DNA of 64,000 nt, taken from assembly GCF_900107665.1 (NCBI RefSeq), contig NZ_FNQT01000001.1:970398-1034397 (forward strand), in the 5' to 3' direction. This DNA comes from Haloplanus vescus. GTDB lineage: Archaea > Halobacteriota > Halobacteria > Halobacteriales > Haloferacaceae. The position numbers and the translations under genes were made by a program. Shown in pieces: positions 31,843 through 40,404 of the stretch; position 1 is the stretch's first letter; each line of letters starts with the position of its first letter. The notes under the pieces are model-generated. The model worked only from the letters and a program-made list of their open reading frames with translations, ran no database searches and had not been told where the DNA came from.

Positions 31843-33903
31843 CTACTGCACTCGTTCGCCCGGCACCGCGTCGCCGACCGTCGTCAGCAGGTCGGCCTCG
31901 TCGCCCGCCGCGAGGATCATCCCGTTCGACTCGACGCCGAACAGTTCCGCCTTCTCCAAGTTCGCGAGGACGATGACGCGCGTCCCCGGCAGATCCGAGA
32001 GGTCGTGGAGCTGCTTGATGCCCGCGACGATTTGGCGCTCCTCGACGCCGATGTCGACGACGAGGCGCGCGAGTTTGTCCGCGCCCTCGATGCCCTCGGC
32101 CTCCAGAATCTCGCCGACGCGGATGTCGAGATCCTCGAACGTGTCGAAGTCGATGCGGTCGGATTCGATGGGGTCGAAGTCGGTCATGTCGGTGGTGTCG
32201 TCGTCTTCGTCGTCGTCGTCGCTCGCTGCTGCCACTCGCTCTTCCAGCTTCGCGTTCAGTTCCTCGACGCGCTCTTCCGGAATCTTCTCGTACAGTTCGG
32301 TCGGCTCCGGCAGGTCGGCCGCCGGCGGTTCGAGCGCGGCGTCGATTTCGGCGTCGTGGACCGAGCCCTCGCCGCCGACCTGCGACCACAGGTCCTCGCA
32401 GGTGCCGGGCGCGACGGGGGCGAAGAGGACGGCGACGGCCTTCGCAATCTGGACGCAGTCGCGAATCACCTGCGCCGCACGCTCGGGGTCGTCGTCCACG
32501 AGGTTCCACGGTTCGTTGCGCTGGATGTACTCGTTGCCGAAGCCAGCGAGGGCGACGGCCGCGTCGCCTGCCTCGCGCACCGAGTAGTCGTTGACGGCGG
32601 CGGCGAAGTCGTCTATCGCCGTCTCGATGCGCTCCCGGACCTCCTCGGAGAGGTCGGCGTCGGGCGCCCCGCCGAACTCGCGATGCGCGAAGAGGAGCGC
32701 GCGGTACGCGAAGTTGCCGACGGTGCCGACGAGTTCGTTGTTGACGCGCTCGCGGAACCGTTCCCACGAGAAGTCCACGTCCTGCTGGAACCCGCCGTTG
32801 GTGGCGAGATAGTACCGCAGGAGGTCGGGGTGGAAGCCCTCGTCGAGATACTCGTCGGCCCACACCGCACGATTTCGCGACGTGGAGAAGCCCTTGCCGT
32901 TGAGCGTGATGAACCCGCTCGCCATCACCGCACGGGGTTCGGTGTAGTCGACGCCGTGGAGCATCGCCGGCCAGAACACCGTGTGGTGCTGGATGATGTC
33001 GCGACCGATGACGTGGACGATGTCGCCGCTCTGCTGCCACGCGTCCGCCCAGTCGAAGGTGTCCGGGCCGACGCGCTCGGAGTACTGCTTCGTCGAGGAG
33101 ACGTACTCGATGGGGGCGTCCACCCAGACGTAGAGCACGAGGTCGTCCGCGCCCTCGCCCTCGGGATAGTCGATACCCCAGTCCATGTCGCGCGTGATAC
33201 ACCAGTCGCGGAGTTCGCCCTCGATCCACTCTCGGGGTTGGTTGCGGGCGTTGGGCGTCCCCTCCAGTCGGTCGAGGAAGTCGGAGAGATACTCTTGGAA
33301 CTCCGAGACGCGGAAGAACTTGTGGGTCTGCTCGCGGTACTCCGCGGGATTACCCGTGATGGTGCTCTCGGGGTCCTCGATTTCGCCGGGTTCGAGGTGG
33401 CGACCACACCCCTCGTCACACTCGTCGCCGCGGGCGCGTTCGCCGCAGTAGGGGCAGGTGCCCTCGACGTAGCGGTCCGGGAGCGACTGCTCTTCCTCGG
33501 GGTCGTAGGCCACCATAATCTCCTTCTCGTAGACGTGGCCCTCCTCTTCCAGCGTGCGGACGATGTCGGTCGTCAGTTCGACGTTCGTCTCGTCGTGGGT
33601 GTGGCCGTAGTTGTCGAACTCGACGCCGAACTTCGGGAACGTCGACTTGTAGGTCTCGTGCCACTCGAGGGCGAACTCCTCGGGGGAGACGCCCTCCTGT
33701 TCGGCGTTGACTGCGACCGGCGTCCCGTGCATGTCCGACCCGGAGACGAAGGCCGTCTCCTGACCGAGCGTTCGGAGCGCGCGGGCGTACACGTCGCCGC
33801 CGACGTACGTTCGCAGGTGGCCGATGTGGAGGTCGCCGTTGGCGTAGGGCAACCCGCACGTCACCACCGCCGGCTGGTCCGTGGGGAACTCCTCGTGGCT
33901 CAT
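31843..33903 (-). CDS. metG: Methionyl-tRNA synthetase with fused tRNA-binding domain
   Basis: 686 residues, class I synthetase. HIGH-type motif DLHIGHL (~20), a zinc knuckle pair CPYCGERARGDECDEGCGRH (~145-165), KMSKS-type loop KGFSTSR (~335) and a helical anticodon domain. The C-terminal ~110 residues are an EMAPII/Trbp-type OB domain (DIRVGEILEAEGIEGADKLA; RVIVLANLEKAELFGVESNG). An acidic linker (SDDDDEDDDTTD) joins the two. Charges tRNA-Met in the cytoplasm. The KMSKS is degenerate but keeps the Lys, Ser and Arg. Confidence 0.96.
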   Translation of the reverse strand: MSHEEFPTDQPAVVTCGLPYANGDLHIGHLRTYVGGDVYARALRTLGQETAFVSGSDMHGTPVAVNAEQEGVSPEEFALEWHETYKSTFPKFGVEFDNYGHTHDETNVELTTDIVRTLEEEGHVYEKEIMVAYDPEEEQSLPDRYVEGTCPYCGERARGDECDEGCGRHLEPGEIEDPESTITGNPAEYREQTHKFFRVSEFQEYLSDFLDRLEGTPNARNQPREWIEGELRDWCITRDMDWGIDYPEGEGADDLVLYVWVDAPIEYVSSTKQYSERVGPDTFDWADAWQQSGDIVHVIGRDIIQHHTVFWPAMLHGVDYTEPRAVMASGFITLNGKGFSTSRNRAVWADEYLDEGFHPDLLRYYLATNGGFQQDVDFSWERFRERVNNELVGTVGNFAYRALLFAHREFGGAPDADLSEEVRERIETAIDDFAAAVNDYSVREAGDAAVALAGFGNEYIQRNEPWNLVDDDPERAAQVIRDCVQIAKAVAVLFAPVAPGTCEDLWSQVGGEGSVHDAEIDAALEPPAADLPEPTELYEKIPEERVEELNAKLEERVAAASDDDDEDDDTTDMTDFDPIESDRIDFDTFEDLDIRVGEILEAEGIEGADKLARLVVDIGVEERQIVAGIKQLHDLSDLPGTRVIVLANLEKAELFGVESNGMILAAGDEADLLTTVGDAVPGERVQ

Positions 33904-33986
33904 ACGTACTCACTGGAGGATGCGACCCTAAAGCCCGCCGATTCCGGCGGGACCGTCGCACCGAGAGGGCGCGGACGGGCGACGGG

Positions 33987-34754
33987 TCAGGCCGTCGGCG
34001 TCGCCGCGATGGCGACGTAGGGCTCGTCGGAGAACCCGGGGCGCTCGACGGTCGCCACGCGCTCGACCGACAGTCCGGCGTCGCCCAGACATCGCCGCCA
34101 GTACGCCTCGTGATCGCTCACGCCCTCCGGCGTAATCGGGAGTTCGAGCAGGCCAACCGTTCCGTCCTCGGCACACACCCGCCGGAGTTCGTCGAAGAGG
34201 GCATCCCGGCGCGTCTCGGGCACGTCGTGGGCGACCCGGCAGGCGGTGACGACGTCGAAGGCGTCGTCCGAAAAGGGGAGCCGAGAGGCGTCGCCCGCGG
34301 CGGGGGAGACGTCGATTCCAGCGCGGGCGCCGTTCCGCCGCGCCAACTGCGGCCCGTTACCGAGGATGACGCGGTCGTCGAACACGTCGAGGCCGACGAC
34401 GTGGGTCGACGACGGCAGGTGGGGTGCGAGACCCACCAGCGACCGCCCGGAGCCACAGCCCACGTCGAGCGCGCGGTCCACGTCCCCGAGTGGGAGAAGC
34501 GACGCGAGCGCGTCGTATTTCGGGCGGTCGAGCGCCCACGGCACGGGCGATAGGAGTCGCCGAGCCGTCGTCCCGGCGCGGACGAGCGCTGTGACGCCGA
34601 CGAGCGCGGCGAGCAGTCGTCGCAGTCGCCCGCCGCGTCGCCCGACGACGACCGCCGCACCGAACAGCGAGAGCGAGGCGCCGATTCGTCGCAGTCGCTC
34701 GCGCCAGTGATAGACGCCGAAGAAGTACGTCGGGCGCCGGTCGAACGGATTCAT
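33987..34754 (-). CDS. Membrane-anchored SAM-dependent methyltransferase
   Basis: 255 residues. A hydrophobic/basic N-terminal region (~25-70, ASLSLFGAAVVVGRRGGRLR, LLAALVGVTALVRAG) could insert in the membrane. The Rossmann domain has motif I DVGCGSGRSLVGLAPH, motif II VVGLDVFDD, AGDASRLPFSDDAFDVVTAC and a UbiE/Methyltransf_11 ending with VERPGFSDEPYVAIAATP. Substrate unknown; a lipid or quinone is plausible given the membrane segment. Confidence 0.88.
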   Translation of the reverse strand: MNPFDRRPTYFFGVYHWRERLRRIGASLSLFGAAVVVGRRGGRLRRLLAALVGVTALVRAGTTARRLLSPVPWALDRPKYDALASLLPLGDVDRALDVGCGSGRSLVGLAPHLPSSTHVVGLDVFDDRVILGNGPQLARRNGARAGIDVSPAAGDASRLPFSDDAFDVVTACRVAHDVPETRRDALFDELRRVCAEDGTVGLLELPITPEGVSDHEAYWRRCLGDAGLSVERVATVERPGFSDEPYVAIAATPTA

Positions 34755-34792
34755 GCCGTTGGCGTCGGCGCCCGAGCGTATGTAGATACCGC

Positions 34793-35545
34793 CTACGCCA
34801 ACTCGCCCGAGCGAATCGCTCGCTCGGCGTCCGCGAGGGCCGCCTCGGCGTCGAAGTCGGCGACGATACGTTCGAGCGTCTCGCGGTCCGCGTCCGCCAA
34901 CTCGCGAGCGTGGTCGGTGACGTTCGGAATCGCCCGCAGGATGTTGTCGACGATGGGCACGTCAGCGACTTGCGCCGACCGTGAGAGCGGGTTCAGGTCG
35001 ACGACGAGTTCCACCTTCCCCATATCGGCGAGCGCCGCCGCCCGGTCGCCGTCCTCCAAGGGGACGAGCACCACGTCAGCGTCGGCGATGCCGTCGGCGT
35101 CCACCGTCGCGCGGTCGTGCGAGAGGCCGGGGATGCGCGCGTCGGCCGCCAGTCCCTTCACCTCGCTCGCACCGTGTTCGCGGAGGTGGTCGGCGATGGC
35201 CTGCATCCGCTCGTCGGTCCGGTTGAACAGGTTCACCTCCAAGTCGGCGCCGACGGCATCCGCGAGGGCGACGAGTTCGTCCGGAACCAGCGCCGCGGCG
35301 TTGCCGTTGACGGAGATGACGGGGTGGCGCGCGAGCAACAGGTGGGCGGCGGCGGCGCGGGCCGCGTCGTCCGCCGACGGGAGCGTCCGCTCGCCGAGCA
35401 GGTAGTCGAACGCTTCCCCTCGGCCCTCGGCGATGAGGCCCTGCTTGCTGGTGATGCCGGCGTCGACGCCGGCCTCGATGCGGTGGCGCGTCACCAGCGA
35501 GTCGTGACGGGGGTGATCCGCCGGAACGTCGTCGCCCTCGACCAT
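34793..35545 (-). CDS. 4-phosphopantoate--beta-alanine ligase
   Basis: 250 residues of the archaeal phosphopantothenate synthetase family (DUF137). Markers are VEGDDVPADHPRHDSLVTRH, KQGLIAEGRGEAFDYLLGER, VNGNAAALVPDELVALA and NPLSRSAQVADVPIVDNILR. It joins 4-phosphopantoate and beta-alanine using ATP, the second step of the archaeal variant of CoA synthesis. It lies 51 bases downstream of pantoate kinase on the same strand, which catalyses the preceding step, so the two form an operon. Confidence 0.94.
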   Translation of the reverse strand: MVEGDDVPADHPRHDSLVTRHRIEAGVDAGITSKQGLIAEGRGEAFDYLLGERTLPSADDAARAAAAHLLLARHPVISVNGNAAALVPDELVALADAVGADLEVNLFNRTDERMQAIADHLREHGASEVKGLAADARIPGLSHDRATVDADGIADADVVLVPLEDGDRAAALADMGKVELVVDLNPLSRSAQVADVPIVDNILRAIPNVTDHARELADADRETLERIVADFDAEAALADAERAIRSGELA

Positions 35546-35596
35546 GCTACGCCGGAGGCGTGGGCGGAGTAAAAACGCCGCGATGAGCGACTCGAA

Positions 35597-36457
35597 TCAG
35601 TCGGCGAGGTGAGCGCCCGCGGCGCAGGTCCGGCACGCGCTGGCGTCGTAGCCAGCGTCGCTGAGGCCGCGGTCCAGCGCGAACACCGTCTCGCCCAGCA
35701 TCACCATCGACGCCTCGCCGCCCGCGGCGGTGACGGCCTCGACCGTCTCGTGAACGCGGTCAGTCCGCAGGCCGACGCGCCGGGAGAACTGCCGCGACGC
35801 CGCGACCAGCTCCGACAGGGTCGGCCGCTCGCGGAGCGAGTCGAGGGCTGCGTCGCCCGCCTCGACGAGCGGTGCGGTGTCGCCGGCGAGCACGTCCGCC
35901 GTCGAGAGGTCGCCGAAAGAAATGTACTCGATTCGGCGCGTGGTCGCCACGCCGTCGAGACGGCCGTGACCGGGCGCGCCGGGTGCGAGTCGAATCGGGA
36001 CGCCGCCCCGAGCCTGCGCCACCACGTCGCCGAGACCCGTGCCGGCCTCCACTTCCGCCCGGTGGGCGAGGGTCACGAGGTCGTTGGCCGAGCGCTCGCA
36101 GTCGAAGCGAGCGTTGGCCGCCAGTGCCGTCCCCAACGCCATCGCGCCCGAGACGCCGAACCCGGTCCCGAGTGGGAGGTCGCTCTCCGCGACGACGCGG
36201 GCGCGGTCGGCCACGCCCAACCCCTCCAGCACTGTCTCGACCGGCGGCATCGAGAGCGAGTCGCCGTCGAGGGTGAGCGTCGGGTCGGCGCTCGACTCGG
36301 CGGCCCGGACCGTCACCCGGACGCCGTCGGTGAGCGTCACGCCGGCGCCGCGGGACCCGGCGCGTTCGGGGTCGTCGTCGGGGCACGGACTGAAGAATCC
36401 GGTGACGTGACCGGGGACGAACGCCGTCGGGGGGTCGGCCGGCGACTCCTCGCGCAT
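35597..36457 (-). CDS. Pantoate kinase
   Basis: 286 residues, archaeal GHMP-kinase superfamily. The N-terminus has TAFVPGHVTGFFSPCPDDDP, the phosphate-binding motif is ESDLPLGTGFGVSGAMALGT (PxxxGxGxSGA type), and a C-terminal segment GGEASMVMLGETVFALDRGL matches GHMP motif 3. It phosphorylates pantoate to 4-phosphopantoate, the first archaeal-specific step to CoA. Catalytic assignment is supported by the adjacent phosphopantothenate synthetase. Confidence 0.93.
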   Translation of the reverse strand: MREESPADPPTAFVPGHVTGFFSPCPDDDPERAGSRGAGVTLTDGVRVTVRAAESSADPTLTLDGDSLSMPPVETVLEGLGVADRARVVAESDLPLGTGFGVSGAMALGTALAANARFDCERSANDLVTLAHRAEVEAGTGLGDVVAQARGGVPIRLAPGAPGHGRLDGVATTRRIEYISFGDLSTADVLAGDTAPLVEAGDAALDSLRERPTLSELVAASRQFSRRVGLRTDRVHETVEAVTAAGGEASMVMLGETVFALDRGLSDAGYDASACRTCAAGAHLAD

Positions 36458-36541
36458 GTTCCGACGAGGGGTCGGGAGTCGTTAAGCCCTGTCGGAACGC
36501 GCCGCCCATGATTCATAACCGATGCCGCCGACAGGTGGCGT

Positions 36542-37117
36542 ATGTCGACCGCCACGGGCTTCTCGACTATCGACCTCTCGGGGACGGAGTACACCGTCGA
36601 ACAGTCGCTCGTCCGCAACAAGTACGCCGCGTACGACGAACACGGGGACCTCGTCCTCCGCGCCAAGCAGAAACTGTTCAAGCTGAAAGAGGAGTTTCCC
36701 TTCGTCGACGCCGACGGCAACGAGGTGTTCACCGTCAAGGCCGGCGGGATTCTCGACGTGGCGGGCAGCTACGCCATCTTCGACGCCCAGACGGGCGAAC
36801 GCGTCGCCATCCTCGACAACGACTTCTCGGTCTTTCAGGACATGTGGACCATCCGAGACGGGCAGACGGAGGCGGCCCTCGCGAAGATTACGTCACGGGG
36901 CGCGCTCGTCACACTCGCGCGCAACCTCCTTCCCATCGGCGAGCTCATCCCGCACAAGTACGAGATAACCGACACGCAGGGCGCACACGTCGGGTCGATA
37001 AGCGGCCAGTTGTCGCTGCGGGATAAGTACGCAATCACCATCGACGACGCGAGCACGGTCCCCAAAGACGCCGTCGTCGCCGCGGCGATGGTCATCGACG
37101 CGATTCAGGGGAACTAG
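36542..37117 (+). CDS. LOR/scramblase-like family protein (YxjI-type)
   Basis: 191 residues with the LURP-one-related beta-barrel plus central helix: YTVEQSLVRNKYAAYDEHGD, LVLRAKQKLFKLKEEFPFVD, YAIFDAQTGERVAILDNDFS, and the C-terminal hydrophobic helix VVAAAMVIDAIQGN. The family is soluble, related in fold to phospholipid scramblases and Tubby, with no firm biochemical role. Divergent from pantoate kinase. Confidence 0.88.
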   Translation: MSTATGFSTIDLSGTEYTVEQSLVRNKYAAYDEHGDLVLRAKQKLFKLKEEFPFVDADGNEVFTVKAGGILDVAGSYAIFDAQTGERVAILDNDFSVFQDMWTIRDGQTEAALAKITSRGALVTLARNLLPIGELIPHKYEITDTQGAHVGSISGQLSLRDKYAITIDDASTVPKDAVVAAAMVIDAIQGN

Positions 37118-37122
37118 ACCGT

Positions 37123-37240
37123 CGTCTACGGACTCATACTGTTAGCTGTAACTGATTCAAGAAATTCGGCACCCGAAGGTGCCGAATTTCTGTATTGACT
37201 TACAGCGGACAGTATCAGACGCTGACGGTCACGTGGGAAC
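37123..37240. repeat. Second copy of the 37-bp aspS 3' end, split by a small element
   Basis: Bases 37123-37136 plus 37218-37240 together reproduce, without mismatch, the 37 bases at 37285-37321 (last 10 codons and stop of aspS plus five bases beyond). The copy is interrupted by the 78-base element at 37137-37214 and one TCA flank. Outside the 37 bases the two copies have no similarity. Only 44 bases separate copy from original. The pattern resembles attL/attR left by an integrative element at the aspS 3' end. Confidence 0.8.
37137..37214. mobile_element. 78-bp MITE-like palindromic element with TCA direct flanks
   Basis: Ends are TACTGTTAGCTGTAA and (inverted) TACTGTCCGCTGTAA, 13 of 15 bases identical. 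The interior holds a perfect 13-bp hairpin (37161-37173 with 37178-37190, loop CGAA). TCA is directly repeated on either side (37134-37136, 37215-37217), and removing the element plus one TCA restores an exact copy of the aspS 3' end, so it behaves as an insertion with a 3-bp target duplication. No coding capacity. Confidence 0.8.
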
Positions 37241-37287
37241 GCGGTCGTTCGACCACTCCCTGCACCCACGTTCCCGAACGCCTTCGT

Positions 37288-38589
37288 CTACGGACTCAGA
37301 CGCTGACGGTCACGTGGGAACAGCACCGCTTCGCGGATGTTGTCTAGGTCGAGCATCGTCATCACGAGACGCTCGACGCCGTAGGCCCATCCCGCGTGGG
37401 GCGGCATCCCGTACTTGAACATCCGGGTGTAGTAGTCGAACTGCGACGGGTCAAGACCCTGCTGTTCGAAGCCCGCGACGAGTTCGTCGTGGCGGTGTTC
37501 GCGCTGGCCGCCCGAGACGAGCTCCATCCGCGGGTGCATCAGGTCGAAGCCCTTCGACAGCTGCGGGTCGTCGTCGTAGTCCTGGATGTAGAACGGCTTG
37601 ATTTCGGAGGGCCAGTCGGTGATGAAGTAGTGCCCGCCCACGTCGTCGCCGAGGGCCTTCTCGGCCTCGGTCGGCAGGTCGTCGCCCCAGACCAACTGCT
37701 CGTCAAGTTCGCCCGTGGCGTTGATGCGCTCGATGGCCTCCTCATAGGTGAGACGGGGGAAGTCGTCCTCCGGCGCCGAGAAGTCGTCGTAGCCGAGGAG
37801 TTCGAGCTCCTCCTGACAGTTCTCGGCGACGCCCTCGTAGGCGGCCTTGAGCGTCCCCTCACACACGTCCATCGCCTCGTGGTGGTCGACGAAGGCCGAC
37901 TCGAAGTCGATCATCGTCGCCTCGTTGAGGTGGCGGGGCGTGTTGTGCTCCTCCGCGCGGAAGATGGGGCCGATTTCGAAGACGCGTTCCAGTCCGCTGC
38001 CGACCATCAGCTGCTTGAACAGCTGCGGCGACTGGTTCATGAACGCCTCCTGCCCGAAGTAGGTTATCGGGAACAGTTCCGTGCCGCCCTCCGTCCCCGT
38101 GGCGACGATTTTCGGCGTGTTGATCTCCGTGCTCCCGACCGAGCGGAAGTAGTCACGGACGGAGCGCAGAATCTCGCTCCGAATCTCGAAGATGGCCTTC
38201 ACTTCGGGCTTGCGGAGGTCGAGCGTCCGGTTGTTGAGTCGGGTCGGGAGTTCGGCGTCGACCTTCCCCGAGGGGTCGAGGGGGAGTTCGGGGTCGGCCT
38301 CGGCAAGCACCTCGACCGAGTCCGGGACGAGTTCGAGGCCCGTCGGCGCGCGCGGTTCCTCCTCGACGGCGCCGGTGACCGCGACGACGCTCTCGCGGTG
38401 GACGCCCAGGCCCGTGTCGACGAGGTCGTCGTCCATCTCGTCTTTCTCGAACTTGACCTGTAGCTTGCCAGTCTTGTCTCGGAGGATGAGGAAGGCGATA
38501 CCGCCGAGGTCACGAATCTCGTGGACCCAGCCGGCAACCGTGGCCGTCTCGCCGGCGTCGACGTCGGCCGCGTGAGTTCGGTTGTCCAT
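37288..38589 (-). CDS. aspS: Aspartyl-tRNA synthetase, probably non-discriminating (Asp/Asn)
   Basis: 433-residue archaeal-type class IIb synthetase. N-terminal OB anticodon domain ([20 protein letters not shown]), then catalytic motifs: motif 2 [20 protein letters not shown] and motif 3 [20 protein letters not shown], with the typical C-terminal [10 protein letters not shown]. In archaea lacking AsnRS this enzyme also charges tRNA-Asn with Asp, later amidated by GatCAB. No AsnRS gene is in the window but gatB is at 44154. The 3' end has an extra copy downstream. Confidence 0.96.
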   Translation of the reverse strand: MDNRTHAADVDAGETATVAGWVHEIRDLGGIAFLILRDKTGKLQVKFEKDEMDDDLVDTGLGVHRESVVAVTGAVEEEPRAPTGLELVPDSVEVLAEADPELPLDPSGKVDAELPTRLNNRTLDLRKPEVKAIFEIRSEILRSVRDYFRSVGSTEINTPKIVATGTEGGTELFPITYFGQEAFMNQSPQLFKQLMVGSGLERVFEIGPIFRAEEHNTPRHLNEATMIDFESAFVDHHEAMDVCEGTLKAAYEGVAENCQEELELLGYDDFSAPEDDFPRLTYEEAIERINATGELDEQLVWGDDLPTEAEKALGDDVGGHYFITDWPSEIKPFYIQDYDDDPQLSKGFDLMHPRMELVSGGQREHRHDELVAGFEQQGLDPSQFDYYTRMFKYGMPPHAGWAYGVERLVMTMLDLDNIREAVLFPRDRQRLSP

Positions 38590-38637
38590 ACGCCTCGTAT
38601 CGGACCCCGCGCCTTAAACGCGACCGTTTCCGCTCGG

Positions 38638-38790
38638 TCAGACCCGGTATTCGTCCAGTACGCCGTCGTCGAGGCTGATTCCCAAGCCAGGCTCCTCGGG
38701 AAGTGCGATTCGACCGTCGTCCAGCGTCGGCGGCGTCTCGAACAGCGCCTCGGACACCGGGAAGTCGGTGGGGTCGAACTCTATCCACTC
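38638..38790 (-). pseudogene. C-terminal remnant of an enolase-superfamily (MR/MLE) enzyme
   Basis: The minus strand encodes CEWIEFDPTDFPVSEALFET, then PPTLDDGRIALPEEPGLGIS and LDDGVLDEYRV before a stop at 38638. The motif DGRIxLPxxPGLGI is the characteristic C-terminus of mandelate racemase/muconate lactonising enzymes such as sugar-acid dehydratases. No catalytic barrel is present upstream: about 50 codons survive, and the DNA before them is the promoter region of the gene at 38865. A decayed leftover after deletion or rearrangement. Confidence 0.75.
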
Positions 38791-38829
38791 GCAGGCCGGC
38801 GACGACGAAAATCCCGATGTCGGCGAGGG

Positions 38830-38836
38830 TTTATAT
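38830..38836 (+). promoter_or_regulatory. TATA box TTTATAT for a leaderless GTG gene
   Basis: TTTATAT lies about 30 bases upstream of the GTG at 38865, placing the transcription start near the start codon. This spacing supports the GTG as the true start of the downstream membrane gene. Confidence 0.65.
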
Positions 38837-38864
38837 CCAATCCCGCGGCCACCCCAGCGCAGAC

Positions 38865-39635
38865 GTGACACCTGCTATCGACACGTTGGCACGATGGCCG
38901 CTCGACACCGAGGATTGGCCACGGACCGTCCTCGTCGGCGCACTGCTCGTTGCGACGCTCCCGTTCGTCGTTCCCGGCGTCCTGCTCGCAGGGTATGCCG
39001 TCCGCGTCCTGCGAGTGGACGTCGGCGACGACCCACTGCCACGGTTCACTGATATCCGGGCGCTGGCCGAGACGGGCGTTCGGGCCACGGGAATCGTCGC
39101 GGCGTACCACCTCCCGGCGGTGGCACTCGTCGCCATCGGCACACGCGGCGCGGCGTCCGCGTCGGTGTTCCTCCAGTGGGAGACACTCGTCCGCTTCGGG
39201 CCGAGTGCAGTCGGTCGACTCCCCGGTCTCGCCGCACTCGCTGGCGCCGTCGGCGTCGGGCTTCTCGGCGCGGCGTTACTCCCGCTCTGTGGATACGTCT
39301 CGACCGTCGCAGTGACTGCGTACGCCGACACCGACACCCTTGCCGACGCGTTCGCCCTCGGACGGATTCGCCGCCGGGTGTTCTCGGCCGCCACGCTCCG
39401 GGCGTGGCTCCTCGCGTCGCTGGCCGTACTCGGTTCTGGTGTCGGTGCGTTCCTCGTCGCCACCGCCGCGACACCGATACCGGGCGTCGGGCGTATCGCC
39501 ACCGCTGCCGTCCGCTTCTACGGTCTCGTCGTCGGACTCGCTGTCTGGACCGTCACACGGCCCACGAGGGAGTGCGACGGGGCGAGCGCGAGCGATATGG
39601 AAGTCGGAGAGAACGCGGCAACGCCGTCGACCTGA
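38865..39635 (+). CDS. DUF4013-like integral membrane protein
   Basis: 256 residues with about six hydrophobic spans, for example VLVGALLVATLPFVVPGVLL, ATGIVAAYHLPAVALVAIGT, LAGAVGVGLLGAALLPLCGY and AWLLASLAVLGSGVGAFLVA. The N-terminal GYAVRVLRVDVGDDPLPRF pattern is that of haloarchaeal DUF4013 membrane proteins. GTG start at 38865 is supported by TATA spacing; no upstream ATG gives a plausible extension. Abuts the GGGP synthase stop exactly. Confidence 0.82.
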   Translation: MTPAIDTLARWPLDTEDWPRTVLVGALLVATLPFVVPGVLLAGYAVRVLRVDVGDDPLPRFTDIRALAETGVRATGIVAAYHLPAVALVAIGTRGAASASVFLQWETLVRFGPSAVGRLPGLAALAGAVGVGLLGAALLPLCGYVSTVAVTAYADTDTLADAFALGRIRRRVFSAATLRAWLLASLAVLGSGVGAFLVATAATPIPGVGRIATAAVRFYGLVVGLAVWTVTRPTRECDGASASDMEVGENAATPST

Positions 39636-40343
39636 TCACTCGTGGGCGTCCTTGACGCCCTCGACCGTCTCGCGGACCGCGTCACACCCCTCGTCGTGGA
39701 GGAGGTCACCGACGACCACCACGTCGGCGTGTTCGCCCATCTGGTGGGCGGTGTCGTAGTCGTGGACGCCGCCGCCGTAGAACAGCGTCGCGTCGTCGAG
39801 GGCGTCGGCGGCGGCCTGCACCGTCTCGGTGTCGCCGAGCGTCCCCGAATACTCGATGTAGACGATGTCCTGCCCGAACAGTTTCTCGGCGACGGCGGCG
39901 TACGCCGCCACGTCGTCCGGAGACTGGTCGCAGTCGGCGTCGGTGTACTCCGCGACCGACGAGTCGGGATTGAGGACGATGTAAGCCTCGGTGTGGGTTC
40001 GACTCCAGTCGAGGCCGTTCTCGATGCGGACCCACTCCTTGTGCGCGCCCGTCACCCAGAAACTGTCGCCGGCGTTGAACACCGTCGGAATCAGATAGCC
40101 GTCGAGGGCGTCGTCGTCGATGACGACCGCCGGGTTCGACGGTTCCTGATACAGGGGGACGCCGTACTTGCCACAGGCGTCGACGACCGTCTCCATCTTC
40201 TCTGTGGTCATACCCGTCGTCCCGCCGATTTCGATGGCGTCGGTTCCGGTTGCACAGACGTCCTCGAAGGTCTCCCCCTCCACGAGGTCCTTGTCGGGGT
40301 CCACCTTCAGGACGTGGTCCCACTCGTCCCACGGCGTACTCAT
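39636..40343 (-). CDS. Geranylgeranylglyceryl phosphate synthase
   Basis: 235-residue TIM barrel of the PcrB/GGGPS family. [14 protein letters not shown] at the N-terminus, [59 protein letters not shown] and a phosphate-binding [11 protein letters not shown]. It attaches geranylgeranyl diphosphate to glycerol-1-phosphate, the first ether-bond step of archaeal membrane lipids. Length and motifs are normal. Confidence 0.94.
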   Translation of the reverse strand: MSTPWDEWDHVLKVDPDKDLVEGETFEDVCATGTDAIEIGGTTGMTTEKMETVVDACGKYGVPLYQEPSNPAVVIDDDALDGYLIPTVFNAGDSFWVTGAHKEWVRIENGLDWSRTHTEAYIVLNPDSSVAEYTDADCDQSPDDVAAYAAVAEKLFGQDIVYIEYSGTLGDTETVQAAADALDDATLFYGGGVHDYDTAHQMGEHADVVVVGDLLHDEGCDAVRETVEGVKDAHE

Positions 40344-40404
40344 AGCGACAGTCTACTCCACGGAACTATTAAAAAGGGTCCGACTCGGCGTCGATGGAGG
40401 ACCG

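Noticed and set aside
37161-37190. Simple intrinsic terminator
   Set aside because: The hairpin is strong, but it sits inside an element with its own ends and TCA duplications, and no T-run follows. A terminator role in addition is possible.
37179-37418. Plus-strand open frame between the LOR-like gene and aspS
   Set aside because: It spans the aspS 3' copy, the intervening DNA and part of aspS antisense; the repeated protein segment comes from the duplicated DNA.
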